This document shows, piece by piece, positions 34,957 through 44,167 of a stretch of DNA of 51,539 nt. Origin of the DNA: JBCBWG01 sp964579305 (lineage in GTDB: Bacteria > Pseudomonadota > Alphaproteobacteria > Rhizobiales > Hyphomicrobiaceae); NCBI GenBank assembly GCA_964579305.1, contig CAZOGY010000009.1, forward strand, positions 1 through 51,539, read 5' to 3'. A program made the translations under genes and the position numbers. Below the pieces are notes generated by a model. That model saw only the letters and a program-made list of their open reading frames with translations, did no database searches and was not told where the DNA came from. The stretch's first letter is position 1. Every line of letters begins with the position of its first letter.

Positions 34957-36174
34957 ATGGACCTTCTCAGGCCCGCGGTTGAGTGGGAACTTTCCGGCGC
35001 CATCAGCCAGATTGCTCAAAATAAGCAACGTATTGCGGTCAACGGCGGTGGCAGTCGCAGCACCGTTGGCGCGGAGCTTCATGCAGATGTCCGATTGGAG
35101 CTGGGCTACCTGCGCGGGATCATCCGGTCAGAGCCGACAGAGCGGATGATGACGGCGATGGCCGGAACGCCGTTGCGTGAGGTTGAGCGGGAGCTGTCGC
35201 GGCTTGGGCTTATGCTGGCGTTCGAGCCTGTCGACTTAGGCCCGATCCTGGGTGGGCCGGCCTACAACGCAACCATTGGCGGCACGTTTGCGGCGGATAT
35301 GGCGGGCAGCCGCCGGATCGTTGCGGGGCGCGCGCGGGATGCTTTGTGCGGTGCGACGGTCGTGACGGGGCGCGGCGATATTCTGGCGCTCGGTGGCCCG
35401 CAACCGCACCTGCGCCGGCATCCAGACGTCATGTCGGCCCTATGCGGGAGTTGGGGCACATTGGCGGTGATGACGCAGGTGTCTTTTCAGGTCTCGGCCC
35501 TGCCGGAAGAAACGGCGTCGGTGCTTGTGGCCGATCTCACGGATGCCGCTGCCGTTCAGGCCATGGCGGATGCCCTCAGCGCGCAAGCCGGGGTCACTGG
35601 CGCTGTTCATCTCGATGCGGCGCTGTCGGAAAAACTGCCGGTGCCGATCCTGTCAGGTGCGCGACAGCCGTTCACTCTTTTGCGGATCGAAGGACCCTCG
35701 GTGCTGTTGCCGCAGCGCCTGTCACGGTTACGGACATTGCTGTCGGCCTATGGCGATTGTGCCGTGCTTGCGGATGCCGACAGCCTGGAGCTTTGGGCCG
35801 GCATCCAGATGCTGCTGCCGTTTCAGGACGGCGATGGTCCGCTTTGGCGAATCGTGATCCGGCCGCATAACGCGGCGGCGGCCATCCGTGGTTTGCGGCG
35901 ATATTCCGACTTTGCGGTGATGATGGACTGGGGGGGCGGCGTGATCTGGCTTGCGCCGCCGGCCTCGCTTGATGCCGGTGCGGCCGATATCCGGCGTGTC
36001 CTGGCGACGCTTGGCGGGCATGCCACGCTCGTGCGGGCGGCGCCGGATGTGCGCAACAGCGTGGATTGCTTTGAGCCAATGGACCTGGCCATGGAACCGG
36101 TCTTGAAGCGGTTAAAGACCGCGTTCGATCCGGCCGGCGTGTTCAACCACGGGCGGCTTTATGCGGGGTTGTGA
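34957..36174 (+). CDS. glcE: Glycolate oxidase subunit GlcE-like
   Basis: A 405-residue FAD-binding subunit related to GlcE. FEPVDLGPILGGPAYNATIGGTFAAD and RARDALCGATVVTGRGDIL match the family, and it ends FDPAGVFNHGRLYAGL like other GlcE proteins. The usual block 'GG.VMKNVAGYD..RL' is replaced by LGGPQPHLRRHPDVMSALCGSWGTL. This is unusual, because that region contacts the flavin. It starts two bases after the GlcD-like stop and overlaps glcF by a GTGA, so the three subunits are translated together. Confidence 0.85.
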   Translation: MDLLRPAVEWELSGAISQIAQNKQRIAVNGGGSRSTVGAELHADVRLELGYLRGIIRSEPTERMMTAMAGTPLREVERELSRLGLMLAFEPVDLGPILGGPAYNATIGGTFAADMAGSRRIVAGRARDALCGATVVTGRGDILALGGPQPHLRRHPDVMSALCGSWGTLAVMTQVSFQVSALPEETASVLVADLTDAAAVQAMADALSAQAGVTGAVHLDAALSEKLPVPILSGARQPFTLLRIEGPSVLLPQRLSRLRTLLSAYGDCAVLADADSLELWAGIQMLLPFQDGDGPLWRIVIRPHNAAAAIRGLRRYSDFAVMMDWGGGVIWLAPPASLDAGAADIRRVLATLGGHATLVRAAPDVRNSVDCFEPMDLAMEPVLKRLKTAFDPAGVFNHGRLYAGL

Positions 36175-37628
36175 GCATGCAAATGCGTGAGCGGGCCGTT
36201 GGCTTGAACCTGTTTGGCGGACAGCCGGCGGGCGGGCGATTGCAAGCGGTCGATGAGCTGCTCCAGGCGTGCACGGCGTGCGGCTTGTGTAATGCGGTCT
36301 GCCCCACATTCGTCGACGCAGCCGACGAGCGCGAGAGCCCGCGCGGGCGCATTGCGATGATGCGCCACGTCGCAGCGCGGGAGCGGGCCGGCGCGCCATC
36401 GGGCGCCATGGCGGAAGCGGCCGGGGTTTTGCAAACCCACCTTGATCGCTGCACAACCTGCCTGGCCTGTATGCCCGCGTGCCCGGAGGGCGTCGACTTC
36501 GGGCGCGCGCTCGACCTCATGCGTGGCTTCATCGGTGGGGCCCATCACGCGCGGCGGCGCGGCCGTGTCGTGGACATGGCGGGCAGCCGGATGACCGATC
36601 CGATCCGTCTGCGCCGCCTGTTGCGCCTGGCGCGATGGGCGCGGCCGCTGCAGCGGCTCGGCCGGCGCAGCATCAGCCGGGACGCGGCTGACGTGCTGCG
36701 CGACCGCGCCGCGCAGGTCCACATTTGGGAAGGCGAGTTCCAGGGCCCGGGCGTCGCGAAAACCCGCAAGGAGCGCAAGGCGCGCGTGATGCTGTTGCCG
36801 GGCTGTGCCCAAAAGGTGCTGCGGCCTGGCATTACCGATGCGGCGATCCGGCTGTTAGGACGTGGCGGGATCGATGTCGTTGTCCCGCCGGGCGTGAGCT
36901 GTTGTGGCGCCATTGATGCGCAATTGGGTCGCAACGATGTGGCGGACGACCATGCCGATGCGATCGGCAGAGCGTTTGCGAAAGCCAACAAAGACGAGCC
37001 GGTCGATTTCATTGTGACGACGGCGGCAGCCTGTGGCAGCCGGGTCAAGCGCGTTGCAGCCGGCGATGATGGCGCAGGCTACGGCAGCGTCGTGCGCGAC
37101 CTGTCCGAACTGCTGGATGAGATCGATATTGGCCCGCCCGTGCGCTGGTTTTCGCTTCGCGTTGGCTATCTGGGCGCCTGCAGTTTGCGCGCCAGTGGTG
37201 TGTCCGATGACCGGGTCGCAGCGCTTCTGGCGCGGTCCGGGTTTACCGTGCGGCCCCTGAACCCCGAACTCGCATGTTGTGGTGGTCTCGGCGCCTATCC
37301 GATCGTGGCGCCAGACCGCGCCAATAGCCTGCGCACGCGCATGGTCGCCGATATCGCGCGCGCGGGCGTCGATCTCGTCGTCGTGCACGACATTGGCTGC
37401 CTCACGCACCTGACCAATCACGCCGCGGCGCCCGTGGCACACTTGGCGGAATTGCTCGATTGGGCGTTTGGCGGGCCGATCCCATCGGGCCTGGAAGGTC
37501 TGCAGGGCGCATGCCAGGACGTGCCGAAACCGCGCAAACGGGGGCCGGATGAGGGTGGCGCTCATGAATTGAGTGTTGGTGAGATTGGGATCAGGACGCA
37601 GCCGGTGACCGGTTCGTTCAGATCTTAA
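36171..37628 (+). CDS. glcF: Glycolate oxidase iron-sulphur subunit GlcF
   Basis: A 485-residue iron-sulphur subunit. Two 4Fe-4S motifs (CTACGLCNAVCP and CTTCLACMPACPEG) are followed by two CCG-type domains (PGCAQKVLRPG with GVSCCGAID, and LGACSLRASG with ELACCGGLG). It carries electrons from the flavin subunits to the quinone pool. GTG 36171 overlaps the glcE stop; ATG 36177 is equally possible. A C-terminal tail of about 40 residues after LLDWAFGG is not conserved. Confidence 0.93.
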   Translation: MSMQMRERAVGLNLFGGQPAGGRLQAVDELLQACTACGLCNAVCPTFVDAADERESPRGRIAMMRHVAARERAGAPSGAMAEAAGVLQTHLDRCTTCLACMPACPEGVDFGRALDLMRGFIGGAHHARRRGRVVDMAGSRMTDPIRLRRLLRLARWARPLQRLGRRSISRDAADVLRDRAAQVHIWEGEFQGPGVAKTRKERKARVMLLPGCAQKVLRPGITDAAIRLLGRGGIDVVVPPGVSCCGAIDAQLGRNDVADDHADAIGRAFAKANKDEPVDFIVTTAAACGSRVKRVAAGDDGAGYGSVVRDLSELLDEIDIGPPVRWFSLRVGYLGACSLRASGVSDDRVAALLARSGFTVRPLNPELACCGGLGAYPIVAPDRANSLRTRMVADIARAGVDLVVVHDIGCLTHLTNHAAAPVAHLAELLDWAFGGPIPSGLEGLQGACQDVPKPRKRGPDEGGAHELSVGEIGIRTQPVTGSFRS

Positions 37629-37892
37629 TTGGGGCTCCGGCGCCGGAATCAACCGCTTGCTTTGGCCAGCGCGCTTGCCACGTTGGCAGGTGGCCGCGGG
37701 CGCAAGCCAGGGCGCCCCATTGCGCGGCAACCGGCTTTTCATGTAGGCCCTCGGGCGCCGCCGCGGCAACGGTGGGCGGCACAGGCGTTGCATGGCCGGG
37801 CGTCACTGTGCCGAGCACGGGGTGACAACGACCTCGGCGGCAGATCGCGATGGCAATCGCAGCATAACATCAGGCGAAGGCGCCACGTCCCC
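37629..37892. other. Intergenic region glcF to hisS
   Basis: 264 bases, GC-rich, open on several frames only by composition. I see no T-box, attenuator or conserved small gene. A promoter for hisS must lie here if it is not co-transcribed with glcDEF. Confidence 0.4.
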
Positions 37893-39383
37893 ATGGCGAA
37901 GCAGAAACGTCCGCAACGGCCCAAGGCCGCCCTCCCGAAGGGATTCCGGGATATCGGAGCGCAAGAAATCCGGCGCATGGACGCGATGATTGCGCAGATC
38001 CGGGCCACGTACGAGGCTTATGGTTTTGAGCCGCTTGAGACGCCGGCATTCGAATTTACCGAGGCGCTCGGCAAATTTCTCCCTGACCAGGACCGGCCGA
38101 ACGCGGGCGTGTTCTCGCTGCAGGACGACGACGAACGCTGGATGAGCCTGCGCTATGATCTCACGGCGCCCCTGGCGCGCCATGTGGCTGAAAACTTTCA
38201 ATTTATCCCAAAGCCGTTCCGCCGCTATGCGTTTGGCCCGGTCTGGCGCAACGAAAAACCGGGGCCTGGTCGGTTTCGCCAGTTCATGCAGTTCGATGCC
38301 GATACCGTTGGCACCGAAAGCGTCGCGGCGGACGCGGAGATCTGCATGCTGGCTGCTGATACGCTGGAGCGGCTTGGCATCGCGCGCGGGCAATACATCT
38401 TGAAGGTGAATAACCGCAAGGTGCTGGATGGTTTGCTGGCCGCGATTGGGCTTGGCGGAGACGAGAACATTGGGCGGCGCCTGACGGTGCTGCGCGCGAT
38501 CGATAAGCTCGACAAGTTCCCGGTCGACGATGTGCGGTTGCTTTTGGGCGACGGGCGCCTTGATGAATCGGGCGATTACACCGAAGGCGCCAAACTTGCC
38601 GCAGACCAGATCGAGACAGTCCTCGGCGTTGTTGCCAGCGCAGACAATGACAGCGCGCCCGGCGTGGATCGCGCAGCACTTGCGGACCGGCATCCCCTGA
38701 TCGGCGAAGGTTTTGCGGAGTTGGCTGAAATCGAAAGTCTCGTCCGCGCGGGCGGTTTTGAAGCCGATCGGATCCGGATCGACCCCTCCGTTGTGCGTGG
38801 GTTGGAATACTACACAGGCCCGGTGTTCGAGGCCGAACTGACGTTTGAAATCAAGAACGAGAAGGGCGACGTCGTCCGCTTTGGGTCGGTTGGCGGTGGC
38901 GGTCGCTATGACGATCTGGTGGCGCGCTTTACCGGCCAGAAGGTCCCAGCGACCGGCTTTTCCATCGGTGTGTCACGGCTTGCGGCCGCGTTGACGGCGC
39001 TGGAGCAGGACCGGGAAGCGGTTACACTTGGTCCGGTTGTGGTGCTGGTGATGGATCGTGATGAGCTGCCGCGCTACCAGAGGATGGCGACGGCGTTGCG
39101 CAATGCGGGGATCCGCGCGGAAATGTATGTCGGAACCGCCGGCATGAAGGCGCAAATGAAATATGCCGACAAACGCGGCGCCCCCTGTGTCGTGATCCAG
39201 GGCTCGGCGGAGCGCGAGGCTGGGGAAGTCCAGATCAAGGACCTCATCGAAGGCGCCCGCCTGTCAGAAGACATCGCCGATGCGCAGGAATGGAAAGAGA
39301 GCCGCCCGGCGCAGTTCTCCGTGAGTGAGGATCGCCTCGTGGAAGCGGTTGGCGACGTCCTTGCCCGCCACGTGGCCGCCTGA
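37893..39383 (+). CDS. hisS: Histidyl-tRNA synthetase
   Basis: A 496-residue class II aminoacyl-tRNA synthetase. Motif blocks present: LPKGFRDIGAQE at the start, motif 2 FRRYAFGPVWRNEKPGPGRFRQFMQFD, the histidine-specific VRGLEYYTGPVFEAEL, and motif 3 GFSIGVSRLAAAL. This is the longer alphaproteobacterial form with an inserted middle domain and a C-terminal anticodon-binding domain (VLVMDRDELPRYQRMATAL). ATG 37893 is selected because similarity begins there. hisZ follows after 17 bases. Confidence 0.97.
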   Translation: MAKQKRPQRPKAALPKGFRDIGAQEIRRMDAMIAQIRATYEAYGFEPLETPAFEFTEALGKFLPDQDRPNAGVFSLQDDDERWMSLRYDLTAPLARHVAENFQFIPKPFRRYAFGPVWRNEKPGPGRFRQFMQFDADTVGTESVAADAEICMLAADTLERLGIARGQYILKVNNRKVLDGLLAAIGLGGDENIGRRLTVLRAIDKLDKFPVDDVRLLLGDGRLDESGDYTEGAKLAADQIETVLGVVASADNDSAPGVDRAALADRHPLIGEGFAELAEIESLVRAGGFEADRIRIDPSVVRGLEYYTGPVFEAELTFEIKNEKGDVVRFGSVGGGGRYDDLVARFTGQKVPATGFSIGVSRLAAALTALEQDREAVTLGPVVVLVMDRDELPRYQRMATALRNAGIRAEMYVGTAGMKAQMKYADKRGAPCVVIQGSAEREAGEVQIKDLIEGARLSEDIADAQEWKESRPAQFSVSEDRLVEAVGDVLARHVAA

Positions 39384-39400
39384 GCCTGGAGCTTGAACCC

Positions 39401-40597
39401 TTGACGCCCGAGACCGCCCGACAGTTTCAAGCGCTTGAAGGGCAAGCGCACGATCTGATGACCTTCTTTTGCGGCGGCGGTTATGAGGCCGTTGCGCCCG
39501 CCATCATCCAGCCTGCCGATATCTTTCTGGACGTCGTTGGGGAAGATTTGCGGCGGCGGACCTACGTGTTCGTTGATCCTGACGGCGCGGAGCTGTGCCT
39601 GCGTCCCGATCTGACGGTGCCGACATGCCGCCTGCACTGGCGGCGCTGTACTCAGGATGGGGCAAGCACGCTGGCCCGCTATTGCTATAACGGGCCGGCC
39701 TTTCGGTTCCAGCCAGCCGACGCGAGCGCGGCGCACCCACGTGAATTCCGACAGCTCGGCATTGAGCACTTTGGCGATAAGAACCGCGAGCGGGCCGACG
39801 TTGAAGTGCTCGGGCTGATTGTTGATGCGTTGCGGCGCGCGGGCTTGCAGACGTTCAAGATCCGGATTGGCGATCTTGGCATCTTTCAAGACCTGCTGAC
39901 GGTTCTGGATTTGCCGGCGCGGTGGCGCGACAGGCTGCGCGCAAGCTTTTGGCGGCCAGAGGCCTTCCGCGAAGAGTTGCGCCGCATGTCTGAAAAACCC
40001 GATGCGATGATCGAGCATTTGCCAGCCGAAATCGTTGCGGCGTTACGCGGGACGGATCGCAAAAACGCAGAAAAGGTGGTCGCGGCGTACCTCGACGGTG
40101 CCGGTGTTGAGCTTATTGGAACGCGGCGCCTTTCGGAGATCGCACAGAGTTTGTGCGACGCGATTGAGGATGCTGGGACCAAGGCCCTGCCTGCCGAAAC
40201 GGTCCGGCTGATTGAGCTTTACTTCGACGTCAAGGCGCCCGCGCGCGCGGCTGGGGCTCGCCTCGCCGATCTGATGCAGGAACACGACATCGACATCTCG
40301 CCGGCGCTGGCACTTTATCATAAGCGTCTCAAATTGCTCAGCGAACTTGACGTTGATCTGGCCCAGATTGAGTTCGCAGCCGAATTCGGGCGCACCATCC
40401 AGTATTATACCGGGTTTGTCTTTGAGGTGATCGTTGAGGAACTTGGCGACGACAGTCCGGTCGCTGGCGGTGGGCGCTATGACAATCTCATGCGGATCGT
40501 CGGCGCGCGTGCGGATGTGCCGGCGGTTGGGGCAATGATCCATACCGAACGGTTACTCTCGGTCGTGGGTAACGGAGCGGGCGGAGGTGCGGCGTGA
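39401..40597 (+). CDS. hisZ: ATP phosphoribosyltransferase regulatory subunit HisZ
   Basis: A 398-residue catalytically inactive paralogue of histidyl-tRNA synthetase that forms a hetero-octamer with short HisG and makes it responsive to histidine. HisRS-like blocks are seen: LRPDLTVPTCRLHW, FRFQPADASAAHPREFRQLGIEHFG, FGRTIQYYTGFVFEV and GGGRYDNL. TTG 39401 is used because GGAG at 39388-39391 is well placed and no ATG is available. It overlaps hisG by a GTGA. Confidence 0.95.
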   Translation: MTPETARQFQALEGQAHDLMTFFCGGGYEAVAPAIIQPADIFLDVVGEDLRRRTYVFVDPDGAELCLRPDLTVPTCRLHWRRCTQDGASTLARYCYNGPAFRFQPADASAAHPREFRQLGIEHFGDKNRERADVEVLGLIVDALRRAGLQTFKIRIGDLGIFQDLLTVLDLPARWRDRLRASFWRPEAFREELRRMSEKPDAMIEHLPAEIVAALRGTDRKNAEKVVAAYLDGAGVELIGTRRLSEIAQSLCDAIEDAGTKALPAETVRLIELYFDVKAPARAAGARLADLMQEHDIDISPALALYHKRLKLLSELDVDLAQIEFAAEFGRTIQYYTGFVFEVIVEELGDDSPVAGGGRYDNLMRIVGARADVPAVGAMIHTERLLSVVGNGAGGGAA

Positions 40598-41292
40598 GCA
40601 CACAATTGGTGATCGCGGTACCGTCCAAGGGGCGGCTGATGGACCGCACAATGCAGCTTTTTGAAAATGGCGGTCTTGTTTTGAAACGCCTTGGGAGCGC
40701 GCGCGGGTATCGTGGGGAGATTGCGGGCATGCCGGGCGCGGACATTGCGTTCATGTCTGCAAGCGAAATCGCGGGCGCGCTGCGCAGCGGCCGGGCACAC
40801 TTGGGCGTCACAGGTGAAGACTTGATGCGTGAGGAAGTCTCAGCGCCTGAGGCCTCCGTGACGTTTTTGAAGCCGCTTGGGTTCGGCCATGCCGACGTGA
40901 TCGTGGCTATCCCGAAATGCTGGATCGATGTGCGGCAAATGCGTCACCTTGGCGAGGTGGCGATCCAGTTTCGGCGCAACCACGGTCGGCGCATGCGGGT
41001 TGCGACGAAATATATGAATTTAACGCGTCAGTTCTTCGCCAAGCATGCGATCAGCGATTACCGATTGGTGGAGAGCCTTGGGGCGACGGAAGGCACACCG
41101 GCGGCTGGCACGGCTGAGGCCATCGTGGATATCACCAGTACCGGCGCGACGCTTGAAGCCAATGGACTGCGGGTCCTTGATGACGGGGTGATCCTGGCGT
41201 CACAAGCCAATCTGATTGCCTCCAAGACCGCACCTTGGACACCGGAAACGCGGGCCACGGAAAATCAAATTCTCAAGAAGCTCGATATCTGA
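40594..41292 (+). CDS. hisG: ATP phosphoribosyltransferase catalytic subunit, short form
   Basis: A 232-residue enzyme for the first step of histidine synthesis (ATP + PRPP). Short-form HisG lacks the C-terminal regulatory domain and depends on HisZ, which is encoded directly upstream. Blocks: VIAVPSKGRLMDRTMQLFENGG, RAHLGVTGEDL, RVATKYMNLTRQFF, and the PRPP-binding TAEAIVDITSTGATLEANGL. GTG 40594 overlaps the hisZ stop. A weak hairpin (CCGGG/CCCGG then TTTT) follows at 41298-41318. Confidence 0.96.
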   Translation: MSTQLVIAVPSKGRLMDRTMQLFENGGLVLKRLGSARGYRGEIAGMPGADIAFMSASEIAGALRSGRAHLGVTGEDLMREEVSAPEASVTFLKPLGFGHADVIVAIPKCWIDVRQMRHLGEVAIQFRRNHGRRMRVATKYMNLTRQFFAKHAISDYRLVESLGATEGTPAAGTAEAIVDITSTGATLEANGLRVLDDGVILASQANLIASKTAPWTPETRATENQILKKLDI

Positions 41293-41297
41293 GCAGC

Positions 41298-41318
41298 CCG
41301 GGTGGATGGCCCGGTTTT
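41298..41318 (+). terminator. Weak terminator-like hairpin after hisG
   Basis: CCGGG (41298-41302) and CCCGG (41310-41314) with a 7-base loop, followed by four T. It is between hisG and the convergent recQ. The stem is short. Confidence 0.35.
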
Positions 41319-41371
41319 GCGCCGTTGCGAAATGGGGAAGGTGGCGACAAGGGCAAGGGGGTGGTCTTGCG

Positions 41372-43612
41372 TCAGACGCTCTCGGCCAGGACGCATTTGA
41401 GGACGCCGTAGGGATAGCGGCCATCGAGGGCTTCAAAGGCTGCTTTGAGATGGCCGCTCTCGCGTGTGCCGCATTGATCGAACGCCGCGATGATCTCTTC
41501 ATGCGCCGTCGCATCCAAGTCGAGGACATCGTCGGCAGCAACGACGCCAGCTTCAATGGCCTCGGCAAAGTGCCCCAGGATCGTGTCGTCTGTGATGCCG
41601 CGGGTCTCGGCGCTGCGGTCAACGGGCCAGCCGGTCAAATCGAGGGCAAGGGTGAGCGCGACGGGCGCAGACAGACGTTTGGCTTTGTCCGCGCCGAGGC
41701 GGGATTCAAGTAACTCAAAGCCTGCAACGGCGGCGGCCAATGCGTTGCCATACCGATCGATCTTGGCTCTGCCCAAACCGATGATGCCGCCGAGTGCATC
41801 TGTTGAGGCGGGCCGGTCCGTCGCGATTGCCGCCAGGGTGCGATCATGGCAAATCACGTACGGCGGCACTTTCGCGGCGCGGGCGAGGTCACGCCGCAAA
41901 GCTTTCAGCATTTCAAACAGCGCAGCATCGGCTGGATCGATTGCGGTGGCGGCGTCCTTTGCGCCGGGCCGTGCGGCACGGCTCGATGACTTGTCGGGCG
42001 CGGTGGCCCGATCAGCGCGGATGGGAAACGGGTCTGTGCCCTTGAGAAGCGGGCGCGCCCGCTCCGTCAGGCCAAGCGTCTGATAGCCATCGGCATCCTG
42101 TCGGATGAAGCCGCTTGCCAGCAACTGTCGAAAGACGCGCCGCCAAAGGCCCACGTCGGTATCGGCGCCGATGCCGAACACCGACAGTTTATCGTGACCG
42201 TTGGCCAGGATGCGCTGATCCCGCGCGCCGCGCAGAACATCGATCAAGTATGTGACGCCAAACCGCTGGTCCGTCCGGTAGATCGCCGACAGCGCCTTTT
42301 GCACCAAGACGCGGCCGTCGGTCATCCGCGGTGGCGTCGTACAGGTATCGCAGTTGCCGCACTGATCGGGGGCGGCTTCCCCAAAATAGGCAAGCAACGT
42401 CTGGCGGCGGCACGTTGCCGTTTCGCAAAGTGCGATGAGACTGTCGAGTTTTGCCCGCTGCACGGCCTTGTGGCGATCGTCGGCCTCGGACTGATCAATC
42501 CACTGGCGTTGCTGGACAAGATCGTTGAAGCCGTACGCCATCCAGACGCGGGCAGGTTCGCCGTCGCGCCCGGCGCGGCCGGTTTCCTGGTAATAGGCCT
42601 CAATCGATTTGGGCAGGTTGAGGTGCGCAACAAACCGCACGTCAGGTTTGTCGATGCCCATGCCGAAGGCGATCGTGGCAACCACGATCAAGCCGTCTTC
42701 GTTGAGGAACCGCGTCTGCACCCGTTTGCGCACGTCGGGCGGCAGGCCCGCGTGATAGGCCAAGGCCGGCCGGCCTTTTTCCGTCAGCCAGGCGGCGATT
42801 TCCTCGGTGCGCTTGCGCGACAGCACATAGATAATACCCGCGTCGCCATTGGGTTGGCGCGATAAAAAGCGCCAGAGCTCCGAGCGCGCGCCAGCGCTGC
42901 CTGTCTCTGCTATCGTGTAGCTGATGTTGGGCCGGTCGAAGCTTGCGACGAAGACCTTCGCGTTTTGGAGGGCCAGCGTTTCGACGATGTCTTCGCGGGT
43001 GCGCGCATCTGCTGTGGCCGTCAACGCAATCCGCGGGACTTGTGGAAACCGGTCGTGGAGCAACCTCAGCTGCCGGTATTCGGGCCTGAAATCGTGCCCC
43101 CATTGCGAAACGCAGTGGGCTTCGTCGATCGCGAATAGCGCGATTTCGCATTTCGACAGGAGGCTGAGCGTGCGATCCTGCGAGAGGCGCTCGGGTGCGA
43201 TGTAAAGAAGATCCAGCCCGCCAGATCGCAAACGCTGTTCGACGTCGAGTTGCGCCTCTCGGTCGAGCGTCGAGTTGAGATATGCTGCGCGCACACCGGC
43301 CTGGGCAAGCGCATCCACCTGATCCTGCATCAACGCGATCAGGGGGGATATGACAATGCCCGTGCCGGGCCGGACCAGGGCCGGGATCTGATAGCACAAC
43401 GACTTGCCACCGCCCGTTGGCATAAGGCCGAACGCGTCGCCGCCTGCAAGCACGGTTTCGATCAGTGCGGCTTGATGCAGGCGAAAATCGCGGTAGCCGA
43501 AAACGGCGCGCAATATGTTGCGTGCCTGATCGAGCGGTGTGGCGTTTGGTGCCGCGACGATCTCTTCAATGGAGGACGCCTGCGCATGGGGGGCGTGTGA
43601 CGTCTCGGGCAT
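41372..43612 (-). CDS. recQ: ATP-dependent DNA helicase RecQ
   Basis: A 746-residue superfamily 2 helicase, 3' to 5', acting in recombination and fork repair. Motifs: FRLHQAALIETVLAGG (motif 0), MPTGGGKSLCYQIPAL (I), IDEAHCVSQWGHDFRPEY (II and aromatic loop), LTATAD (III), and YYQETGRAGRDG (VI). The zinc-binding RQC cysteines lie in ETATCRRQTLLAYFGE and CGNCDTC. An HRDC domain and then a C-terminal helix-turn-helix of the kind seen in other RecQ proteins follow (ILGHFAEAIEAGVVAADDVL). It converges with hisG. Confidence 0.97.
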   Translation of the reverse strand: MPETSHAPHAQASSIEEIVAAPNATPLDQARNILRAVFGYRDFRLHQAALIETVLAGGDAFGLMPTGGGKSLCYQIPALVRPGTGIVISPLIALMQDQVDALAQAGVRAAYLNSTLDREAQLDVEQRLRSGGLDLLYIAPERLSQDRTLSLLSKCEIALFAIDEAHCVSQWGHDFRPEYRQLRLLHDRFPQVPRIALTATADARTREDIVETLALQNAKVFVASFDRPNISYTIAETGSAGARSELWRFLSRQPNGDAGIIYVLSRKRTEEIAAWLTEKGRPALAYHAGLPPDVRKRVQTRFLNEDGLIVVATIAFGMGIDKPDVRFVAHLNLPKSIEAYYQETGRAGRDGEPARVWMAYGFNDLVQQRQWIDQSEADDRHKAVQRAKLDSLIALCETATCRRQTLLAYFGEAAPDQCGNCDTCTTPPRMTDGRVLVQKALSAIYRTDQRFGVTYLIDVLRGARDQRILANGHDKLSVFGIGADTDVGLWRRVFRQLLASGFIRQDADGYQTLGLTERARPLLKGTDPFPIRADRATAPDKSSSRAARPGAKDAATAIDPADAALFEMLKALRRDLARAAKVPPYVICHDRTLAAIATDRPASTDALGGIIGLGRAKIDRYGNALAAAVAGFELLESRLGADKAKRLSAPVALTLALDLTGWPVDRSAETRGITDDTILGHFAEAIEAGVVAADDVLDLDATAHEEIIAAFDQCGTRESGHLKAAFEALDGRYPYGVLKCVLAESV

Positions 43613-43840
43613 GGCAGAGGTGCCTCGTGGCTGGCGTTACGTGATCCGGCTTTAGGACGGAGCGGCGATTCTTGGAAACGGGGCGGATGTTCCCATGTTG
43701 ATGCCGCGGTGCATCGGGTCGTGCCCTTGATGACAAGCTATTCAGAGCCAGTTCATTTCGCCGGCGCTATGAATATGACATCACCAAAGATGCGGCTGTA
43801 CACCGCCGTGACGCCGACAGACTTGAGGAACCGACAGCCG

Positions 43841-44125
43841 ATGACACGTTCGCTTCGCCGCCCGATTGGTTTTGTTGTTGCCGCGATCACGCTGACCGCC
43901 AGCATGGCTGGGACGGCTCATGCGCAGGCAAACTGCGCGATGTATGGCAAACTCGCAATCCAGCAACAAAAAGAAAACCTGCAGCGCAATTGCGGTTTTT
44001 CCGGCGTTGCGTGGAGTACCGATCTCCGCGGTCATATCGCATGGTGTGCCAAAGTTGGCCCCGCGCAATGGAAAGCCGAATTGCAGCGTCGCGCATCCAT
44101 GCTGAAAGAGCAGTGCGGCGGCTGA
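43841..44125 (+). CDS. Small exported protein, unknown
   Basis: A 94-residue protein with a clean signal peptide (PIGFVVAAITLTASMAGTAHA, cleavage at AHA/QA). The mature part of about 65 residues contains four cysteines (ANCAMY, RNCGFSG, AWCAKVG and EQCGG) and two tryptophans, consistent with a small disulphide-bonded periplasmic domain. GAGGAA at 43825-43830 precedes ATG 43841, ten bases away. I do not recognise the family. It is convergent with the large membrane-anchored protein 42 bases downstream. Confidence 0.65.
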   Translation: MTRSLRRPIGFVVAAITLTASMAGTAHAQANCAMYGKLAIQQQKENLQRNCGFSGVAWSTDLRGHIAWCAKVGPAQWKAELQRRASMLKEQCGG

Positions 44126-44167
44126 TCGACGTGCCGCAGGCAGGGTGCGGATTGGCGCCACGCACGC

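Noticed and set aside
36855..37793. 312-codon minus-strand frame opposite glcF
   Set aside because: His/Arg/Ala composition typical of an antisense shadow; glcF is clear in this stretch.
37629..37892. T-box or attenuator leader before hisS
   Set aside because: No specifier-loop or antiterminator-like sequence and no T-run; T-boxes are also not expected in this lineage.
39074..40018. 314-codon minus-strand frame opposite hisS/hisZ
   Set aside because: Overlaps two conserved genes and has no recognisable sequence.
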